DNA from: Magnetovibrio sp. PR-2
GTDB taxonomy: Bacteria; Pseudomonadota; Alphaproteobacteria; Rhodospirillales; Magnetovibrionaceae
Assembly: GCF_036689815.1 (NCBI RefSeq)
Contig: NZ_JBAHUR010000006.1
Coordinates: forward strand, 124,001-188,000
DNA: 64,000 bases
Direction of reading: 5' to 3'
Under the pieces are notes generated by a model. The model saw only the letters and a list, made by a program, of their open reading frames with translations, was not told the DNA's origin and did no database searches. The translations under genes were made by a program, and so were the position numbers. The first letter of the stretch is position 1; the number at the start of each line of letters is the position of its first letter. Of the stretch, positions 58,318 through 64,000 are shown piece after piece.

Positions 58318-60495
58318 TTAGCCATTCTGGCGGAGCATTTTGCGGAAATCGTCCACTTGAAGCGGCATGGAAAGCAAGAAGCCCTGCATTTCGTGACAAC
58401 CTTCGCGTTCCAAGAACGCTTTTTGCGGTTCGGTCTCGACGCCCTCGGCGACCATGCGCAGACCAAGGGCTGAGCCCAAATCCAACATCGCCTTCACAAT
58501 CGCATCGGCTTCGGCGTTTTGGCCCAAGTCGTTCACAAAGGATTTGTCGATTTTCACCATATCAAAGGGGAAGCGACGTAGGTACGCCAAGCTGGAATAC
58601 CCAGTGCCAAAATCATCCATGGCGAGGTTGGCACCGTGGTCTTTGAGTTTGTGGAGCAAAGCGCTGGCATTGTCTGGGTCGAACATCACGGTGTTTTCGG
58701 TGATCTCCAAATCGATTTGCAGGTTATTGCCGTCATAGGTTTCGAGATGGCGCTGTACGGAATTGAGAATCTCATCGCCGTGGAACTGGCGCGCCGATAC
58801 ATTGACGGAGACCCGCACCGGTTGGTCGGTTAAGGACGTCCACGTTTGGGCTTCGGCCAAGGCGGTTTTCAGCACCCAATCCCCGATGGGCACGATCAGG
58901 CCAATGTCTTCGGCGATGGTGATAAAGTCGTCGGGCTCGATCACACCACGTTCGGGATGGTTCCAGCGCAAGAGCGCTTCGGCCCCGGTGATGCGCCCGG
59001 TGAGCAAGTCGAAGCTGGGTTGGTAGTAGAGCTCTAAATGATTTTCAGCAAGTGCTTCGTAAAGCCCTTGTTCCACATGCAGACGGTTTTGGGTTTCAGT
59101 GTTGATGTCTTGGGTGAAAAAGACAAAGCCGCCCTTGCCCCGGGCCTTGGCTGTGTACATGGCGCTGTCCGCGTGCATCAGAAGTTGCGACGGTCGGGTG
59201 CCGTCTTGGGGATACATGGACACACCGATGGAACAGCGCGCGCGGTGATTGCTGTTGCCCATTGTGATGGGCCGGGCAAGTTCTTCGATGATGCGTTGGG
59301 TGACGTAGGCAACGTGCCCTTCGTTGTCGGGATTGACCAACAGCACAACGAACTCATCACCACCGATGCGGCAAACCGTGTCAACGGCGCGGATGCTTTG
59401 TTTGATGCGGTCTGCGATTTCAATCAACAACACATCGCCCGCTTGATGGCCCAGCGTGTCGTTGATGGTTTTGAAATCGTCCAAGTCGATGAACATCACG
59501 GCCAAGTGCTGTGCGCTACGCTCGGCCTGGGCGATGGCTTGGCTCAAACGGTCGGCGAAAAAAGCGCGGTTGGGCAGTTTTGTCAGGGCATCGTGTTTGG
59601 CTTGGTGTTCCAGATCGCTTTCATATTGTTTTTGGGCGGAGATATCTTGCAACGTCTCCACCGCCCCGATCATGGAACCGTCGGGATCGCGCAGGGGGGC
59701 TGCGGTGAAGTAAAGCCACTTTGGCCCGGAGCAGAGATCGGGAAAGTGATCCGTCGCTTCCCAGGCATCATCGACCAGGGGCGATTTTTTCCAGATGCCG
59801 CTGTAGTAGTCGGCAAGCTTGTTGGTCTCGGAACTGATCAACAAGTCGGCCAGGACGGGACGCTCATGACCGTAAAAGGGCTGCCACTGGTTTTTTGTGC
59901 CGACCATGTCTTGGGAGGAATTGTTGATGGTGGTTTCGCACGCTTTGTTCCAATGGGTGATTTCGTGTTCCGCGTTCAACACGAACATGGGCACCGGGCA
60001 GCCGTCGATGACTTCGTTCAACAGATGCAGCGTTTTTTGGGTTTCTTCTTCGGATCGTTTTTGTTGCGTGACGTCGCGTAACGTTTCGATGGCGCCGATG
60101 ACCTTGCCGTCTTTGTCGTGGAGCTTTTGCGCGGTGAACGCCAGCCATTTGCCGCCGTCGGGAAAGTGCGGGAAGAAGTCGTCCGCTTCCCAGGCGCCTT
60201 TAACGATTTCGGAAGGATGGAACTTGCCTTTGTAGTACAGCGGAATTTCCGCCGTGCGCTGATCCAAAACCAAATCGGCCATGGTGGGGCGTTCGAACGG
60301 ATAGAAGGGCTTCCAACTGTCCAAGGTACCGACGATTTCGGACGCCGGGGTGCCGGTGATCAATTCGCAGGCGTGATTCCAGTGCACGACGACATGGTTG
60401 TGGTCGATCACAAAGGTGGCGACAGGCGTCCCCTCCAGGGCTTCGAACAAAATAGAATCGTTCGAAGTGCTCAACAGTGAAGTCGTTTTTTTCAT
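58318..60495 (-). CDS. PAS-PAS-GGDEF-EAL cyclic-di-GMP protein
   Basis: A 725-residue cytoplasmic protein. Two PAS domains (about 15-145 and 157-290) are near-duplicates of each other, sharing HWNHAC/HWNKAC, the W-x-PFY-x-x-ERP motif and the FPD-x-x-x-KWL-x-FTA segment. A GGDEF domain (about 300-460) has an intact RIGGDEF at 376-382, and an EAL domain (about 475-720) has GAEALLRWNHPE with the Glu. Both active-site motifs look complete, so it may make and break cyclic-di-GMP, with balance set by PAS ligands. It could link to biofilm or polysaccharide control in this organism, but no direct tie to the glycan locus is visible. Confidence 0.92.
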   Translation of the reverse strand: MKKTTSLLSTSNDSILFEALEGTPVATFVIDHNHVVVHWNHACELITGTPASEIVGTLDSWKPFYPFERPTMADLVLDQRTAEIPLYYKGKFHPSEIVKGAWEADDFFPHFPDGGKWLAFTAQKLHDKDGKVIGAIETLRDVTQQKRSEEETQKTLHLLNEVIDGCPVPMFVLNAEHEITHWNKACETTINNSSQDMVGTKNQWQPFYGHERPVLADLLISSETNKLADYYSGIWKKSPLVDDAWEATDHFPDLCSGPKWLYFTAAPLRDPDGSMIGAVETLQDISAQKQYESDLEHQAKHDALTKLPNRAFFADRLSQAIAQAERSAQHLAVMFIDLDDFKTINDTLGHQAGDVLLIEIADRIKQSIRAVDTVCRIGGDEFVVLLVNPDNEGHVAYVTQRIIEELARPITMGNSNHRARCSIGVSMYPQDGTRPSQLLMHADSAMYTAKARGKGGFVFFTQDINTETQNRLHVEQGLYEALAENHLELYYQPSFDLLTGRITGAEALLRWNHPERGVIEPDDFITIAEDIGLIVPIGDWVLKTALAEAQTWTSLTDQPVRVSVNVSARQFHGDEILNSVQRHLETYDGNNLQIDLEITENTVMFDPDNASALLHKLKDHGANLAMDDFGTGYSSLAYLRRFPFDMVKIDKSFVNDLGQNAEADAIVKAMLDLGSALGLRMVAEGVETEPQKAFLEREGCHEMQGFLLSMPLQVDDFRKMLRQNG

Positions 60496-60610
60496 TTGCC
60501 CATACGGGGAATGCCCCGCAAATCCGTTTCCCCACAGTCTTAGATATTTGGACGATTATGGGCGAAAGCAAACGAAAATGTATCTGGCCCTTAAGTCTTA
60601 GTGCTTTGGT

Positions 60611-62167
60611 TTAACCCGCGTCTCGCACACACCGCACATGGTTGAAGACCCGGCGCACGTCGCCTTGGGGACCATGACCCCAGATCGGGTACTGGTCGAC
60701 AGAACCCACTTTGGGGTCTGAACGCTGCGCACCCGCACCGTGGACGTCTTGGAAATCCTCTTTGTCGGCGGATCCGCTGGGGCCGCTTCCACCGCCCATG
60801 CGTGGGCGACTCATTGAGCCTGGACCGCCTCTGGGCCCGCCTTGCATGTCACCTTGAGGCCCGCCTTGTTGGCCCATCATGTGGGGTGGAGGCATCATGC
60901 CGCCTTGTCCCCCTGGGCCCATCATATGCGGTGGGGGCATCATCCCGCCTCCACCGCCCATGGGAGGTGGGCCTTGGTTTCCACGTGGTCCGCTCATGTT
61001 TTGTTGACGGCGCTCAGGCATGCTGCCACCCATTTGCCCCCCGCCGGGTGATTTAAACGCACCTAGTGCTTCACCGAAGTAGACCACAATGGCGTCGGTG
61101 CCGGGATAGCGCCCGTCCAAATGCGTGGTGGAGGTCCAATAGCCGGCGAAGTTGGGTTTGCCGGTCTCATCCGTGATTTCAGTGGTGTAAAAGATCGGGT
61201 CGATGGCGGCGGTGCGCGTGGTTTGCGGGGCGCGGGTGTAGTCCAAGATGGCTTGCAGTTCTTTGGCGTTGGGCAAGCGCCAGTCGCTTTTGCCCCCATA
61301 GCTTGCCGTTTCGCAGTACGCCAAGGATTCCACCCAATCGAGCTGCCCGTCGCCTTTTTTGGTGCCCGAAACACTGGATTTTAAATCCGGGTGTCCCGTG
61401 TCCAGCTGCATCCATTCCAGGCCCGTGGCTTTGTCCAAGACGATGTCATGGCCTGCTTCGACGAAATCGTTTTGGCCGAACGCCGGATTGCCGCGCACCA
61501 AGCGCAGGTAGTAGCCCCCAGAGCGCATCATGGGGCGCTGGGGATAGCCTTTGATGCGTCCGTCGGCGAAGTTCACACCGAAGAAGGTCGGACTGCCGCC
61601 CATGGTGGTGCCGACGTAGGCCGTCGACGTCACGTACTGTGCGTCGATAAAGCGGTTGGCGTTATTCGCCTTAGCGCCTCGGTCGGTGGGGTATTCGAAA
61701 TTGAAGACCTTCGTGTCCATGTACGGTTTGGCGTCGCTTGGCGTTGATGTCATGTTTCCCATGTTCCCCGTCGCGCCATCGAACCTCATCAAAGAATAGA
61801 GCTCTTTGATGGTCGGGACGCGCCAGTCGTTATGTCCGCCCGTGTTGGCGCGGCGCGCCATGGACGGTGCCGATGACCATTCAACATTGGCCTGAAAGTC
61901 CTTTTCCCACATGAGCCCCGTGACCAAGTCCGTCACGGTGCCGTCTGCGTTGTCTTGGTACTTGGGCGGGTTCTTGGTGTAGTTGGCGTCTTGGCCGAAT
62001 TGGTCTTCGCCGGCTTTGGGACACGACCAACTGGCACCGCCACGGGTGCCATAACACTTGGTCTGGCCGGTATCGACCATGGGAAAGGTAAGGCCCGATT
62101 GGGCTAGAGAAGGTGTGCAAACACCAGCCGCAGCAAACAGTGCCAACCCAGCCAAAACGGTTTTCAT
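60611..62167 (-). CDS. Secreted DUF1566 (Lcl C-terminal) protein with Gly/Met/Pro-rich tail
   Basis: A 518-residue protein with a signal peptide (cleavage near residue 22, after PSLAQ). It carries two copies of the DUF1566 pattern: DLVTGLMWEKDFQ with DWRVPTIKELYSLM at about 80-125, and KATGLEWMQLDTG with SDWRLPNAKELQAIL at about 245-310. Residues about 375-465 form a low-complexity tail with repeats of MMPPPHMMG and glycine runs. DUF1566 is a C-type-lectin-like fold found in surface and secreted proteins; ligand unknown. GGGGAGG precedes the ATG. The tail suggests a flexible, possibly adhesive or metal-binding stretch. Confidence 0.8.
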   Translation of the reverse strand: MKTVLAGLALFAAAGVCTPSLAQSGLTFPMVDTGQTKCYGTRGGASWSCPKAGEDQFGQDANYTKNPPKYQDNADGTVTDLVTGLMWEKDFQANVEWSSAPSMARRANTGGHNDWRVPTIKELYSLMRFDGATGNMGNMTSTPSDAKPYMDTKVFNFEYPTDRGAKANNANRFIDAQYVTSTAYVGTTMGGSPTFFGVNFADGRIKGYPQRPMMRSGGYYLRLVRGNPAFGQNDFVEAGHDIVLDKATGLEWMQLDTGHPDLKSSVSGTKKGDGQLDWVESLAYCETASYGGKSDWRLPNAKELQAILDYTRAPQTTRTAAIDPIFYTTEITDETGKPNFAGYWTSTTHLDGRYPGTDAIVVYFGEALGAFKSPGGGQMGGSMPERRQQNMSGPRGNQGPPPMGGGGGMMPPPHMMGPGGQGGMMPPPHMMGQQGGPQGDMQGGPRGGPGSMSRPRMGGGSGPSGSADKEDFQDVHGAGAQRSDPKVGSVDQYPIWGHGPQGDVRRVFNHVRCVRDAG

Positions 62168-62231
62168 GACGCCTCCCCTGTGTTTCGTCCAGGAGAAGAG
62201 TTTGCGTCAACGTTTAGGTGTAGACAAGGCC

Positions 62232-64000
62232 TTAGCTGGCGGTTTTTTTCTTCGCAGCCGCTTTCTTTTTGGTGGCGGCCTTTTTCTTCGAAGCGGCCTT
62301 CTTCTTGGTCGCAGCCTTTTTCTTCGGGGCAGCCTTTTTCTTGGACGCGGCTTTTTTCTTGGCTCCACCTTTGGATTTGGCAGCCAACAGCTCCAACGCT
62401 TTTTCCAGCGTCACGTCATCTTTGTCCAAATCTTTGGGCAGGTTGGCCTTGTCGCGACCGTGCGACACGAAGGGCCCCCAACGTCCGATCTTCATCAAAA
62501 TCGGTTTTTTGTCGTCCGGGTGTTTGCCCAGTTGCACCGGCGGGGTCTTGCCGCTGTCGGCAATCAAGGCGACCGCGCGGTTGAGACCAACCTCCACCGG
62601 ATCGTCTTCTTTGAGCGACACGTACAAGCCCGACCATTGCAGATAGGGGCCGAAGCGACCGATGCCGGCCTGGATCATTTCTTGGTTTTCCGGGTGCAGG
62701 CCGATTTTGCGCGGCAGGCTCAACAGACCCAAGGCGCGCTCGAACCCAACCTCGGCAGCGTTTTCACCCATGGGGATGGAGGAGCGCTTGGGCTTGAATT
62801 TTTTGTCTTCGGGATCGATTTCACCGCGTTGCACATAGACGCCGTAGGGGCCTTTGCGCACGGTGATTTCCAACCCGGTTTCGGGATCCGTGCCCAAAAC
62901 CTTCGGGCCTTTTTCCAGCTCGGCTTGGAACGGATCGGCGTTTTCGCCCGCTTCCGGTGTGACCAACGGGCGGGTGAAACGGCATTCGGGATAGTTGGAA
63001 CAGCCAATGAACGCACCGAACTTGCCCAGCTTCAACGACAAGCGGCCATCGCCACAGGTCGGACATTTGCGCGGATCCGTGTCGCCTTCTTTTTCCGGTT
63101 CGGGGAAAAAGTGCGGCGCCAAGACTTCGTCCAGGGTGTCCAAAACTTCGCGCACGCGCAGCTCTTTGATGCCGTCCACGGCGGCTGAGAAGTTCGACCA
63201 GAAATCCTTCAGCACCGTTTTCCAGTCAATACGTCCGCCGGAAATGTCGTCCAGCTGTTCTTCCAAATCCGCCGTGAAACCGTATTCCACGTAGCGTTCG
63301 AAATAGCTGGTGAGGAACGTGGTCACCACGCGGCCCCGGTCTTCGGGGATGAAGCGGCGTTTGTCCAACGTGACGTAGTTGCGGTCTTGCAGAACCGAAA
63401 TAATCGACGCGTAGGTGGACGGACGCCCAATGCCCAGCTCTTCCAACTTTTTCACCAAGCTCGCTTCCGAAAAACGCGGCGGGGGTTGGGTGAAGTGCTG
63501 TTCAGGCAGGACTTCTTTAAGACCCAATGCCTGGCCTTCGGTCATGTCGGGCAGGATGCGGTCTTCGCTGTCGGACGATTTATCGCTGGCTTCTTGATAG
63601 ACCCGGTAAAAACCGTCGAACGCAATCATGGAGCCCGTGGCGCGCATCACAACGGTGCGCTCGGCCTGGGCAATGTCCACGGCGACTTGGTCCAAAACCA
63701 CCGGTTCCATTTGGCAGGCCACGGTGCGCTTCCAGATCAGCTCATAAAGTTTGAGTTGATCGGCGTCCAAGTGTCCGGCCATTTGTTTGGGATGGCGAAA
63801 GACGTCGGTGGGACGAATGGCTTCGTGGGCCTCTTGCGCGTTTTTAGCCTTTGACTTGAAGACGCGCGGCTGGGCGGGCACATAAGCCTCGCCATAATTC
63901 TTGCCGATGAGCGAGCGCGCAGCCGCCACCGCTTCGCCCGCCAAAGTCACACCGTCGGTCCGCATGTAGGTGATCAGACCAACCGTCTCGCCACCGATGT
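62232..64000 (-). CDS. topA: DNA topoisomerase I, N-terminal part outside the window
   Basis: The frame runs off the right end; about 589 residues of the C-terminal side are visible. The active-site Tyr lies in GLITYMRTDG, close to the window edge, so the Toprim domain is missing. KAKNAQEAHEAIRPTD and LEELGIGRPSTYASII are hallmark topoisomerase IA segments. A CPTCGDG/CSNYPEC zinc ribbon follows, then several topoisomerase C-terminal repeats and a Lys-rich tail of repeated KKKAA-type units (about 62243-62360), typical of alphaproteobacterial TopA. It relaxes negative supercoils. Confidence 0.95.
   Translation of the reverse strand, partial: IGGETVGLITYMRTDGVTLAGEAVAAARSLIGKNYGEAYVPAQPRVFKSKAKNAQEAHEAIRPTDVFRHPKQMAGHLDADQLKLYELIWKRTVACQMEPVVLDQVAVDIAQAERTVVMRATGSMIAFDGFYRVYQEASDKSSDSEDRILPDMTEGQALGLKEVLPEQHFTQPPPRFSEASLVKKLEELGIGRPSTYASIISVLQDRNYVTLDKRRFIPEDRGRVVTTFLTSYFERYVEYGFTADLEEQLDDISGGRIDWKTVLKDFWSNFSAAVDGIKELRVREVLDTLDEVLAPHFFPEPEKEGDTDPRKCPTCGDGRLSLKLGKFGAFIGCSNYPECRFTRPLVTPEAGENADPFQAELEKGPKVLGTDPETGLEITVRKGPYGVYVQRGEIDPEDKKFKPKRSSIPMGENAAEVGFERALGLLSLPRKIGLHPENQEMIQAGIGRFGPYLQWSGLYVSLKEDDPVEVGLNRAVALIADSGKTPPVQLGKHPDDKKPILMKIGRWGPFVSHGRDKANLPKDLDKDDVTLEKALELLAAKSKGGAKKKAASKKKAAPKKKAATKKKAASKKKAATKKKAAAKKKTAS

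Noticed and set aside
59038-60081. A 347-codon open frame antisense to the GGDEF-EAL gene
   Set aside because: It mirrors the PAS and GGDEF coding sequence; no motif or ribosome-binding site supports it.
62058-63188. A 376-codon open frame antisense to topA, rich in Phe and Leu
   Set aside because: The Phe/Leu run arises from the Lys-rich tail of topA read backwards.

Overview
The window looks like part of an alphaproteobacterial chromosome, probably from the Rhodospirillales or a relative. The support is a RpoH with the intact heat-shock sigma motif, a DivK-type single-domain response regulator, HisZ next to PurA, a DUF6476-like protein back to back with RluD, and alphaproteobacterial-looking RNase R and TopA. 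The genus cannot be fixed from the sequence alone. Composition differs between the halves: roughly 8.9-29 kb is visibly more AT-rich than the housekeeping genes after 35.7 kb, as expected for a horizontally acquired surface-polysaccharide locus.

Bases 1-35.7 kb are one large cell-surface glycan locus. (a) 1-8.5 kb: the end of a Wzx-like flippase, a GT4 glycosyltransferase, then MaoC hydratase, SDR, FkbH-type HAD protein, acyl carrier protein, MBOAT acyltransferase and SGNH-like protein. The last four resemble a Dlt system in which the adenylating enzyme is replaced by FkbH, a family known to make glyceryl-ACP. (b) 8.9-23.2 kb, plus strand: a B12-type radical SAM protein, ACP, SDR, acyl-adenylating enzyme, GNAT, zinc-ribbon methyltransferase, DltA/NRPS-like adenylation protein, DPM-type GT2, DegT aminotransferase, polysaccharide deacetylase-like protein, WbpD-like acetyltransferase, WbpB-like dehydrogenase and an AsnB-like amidotransferase. 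(c) 23.2-28.6 kb, minus strand: WbpE-like aminotransferase, WbpI-like epimerase, a third ACP, an ArnD-like deacetylase and a second radical SAM protein. Blocks b and c together hold the WbpB/E/D/I steps for a 2,3-diamino-2,3-dideoxy-mannuronic acid, and the AsnB could amidate it. (d) 29.2-35.7 kb, plus strand: GalE, then a tightly overlapping CDP-sugar operon (cytidylyltransferase, GT2, CDP-glucose 4,6-dehydratase, C-methyltransferase, RmlC-like epimerase, ketoreductase) that should make a CDP-6-deoxy-C-methylhexose.

From 35.7 kb onward the genes are mostly core: JAMM protease, DUF6476-like protein, RluD, RpoH, a membrane protein and a pseudokinase-like protein, PurA, HisZ, a small membrane ORF, an M1-type peptidase coupled to a ChaN-PDZ lipoprotein, a gamma-glutamyltransferase homologue, a Crp/Fnr regulator, a methyl-accepting chemotaxis protein with a CxxCH heme motif, DivK, ribosomal protein L33, an S41 protease lipoprotein, RNase R, a PAS-PAS-GGDEF-EAL protein, a DUF1566 secreted protein and the 3' part of topA, which runs off the right edge.

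The candidates for undescribed biology are the FkbH-ACP-MBOAT-SGNH cassette and the ACP/adenylation/radical-SAM island around the diamino-uronic acid genes. No tRNA, rRNA, CRISPR array or intact insertion sequence was recognised. All functions are assigned by reading motifs, without database searches.
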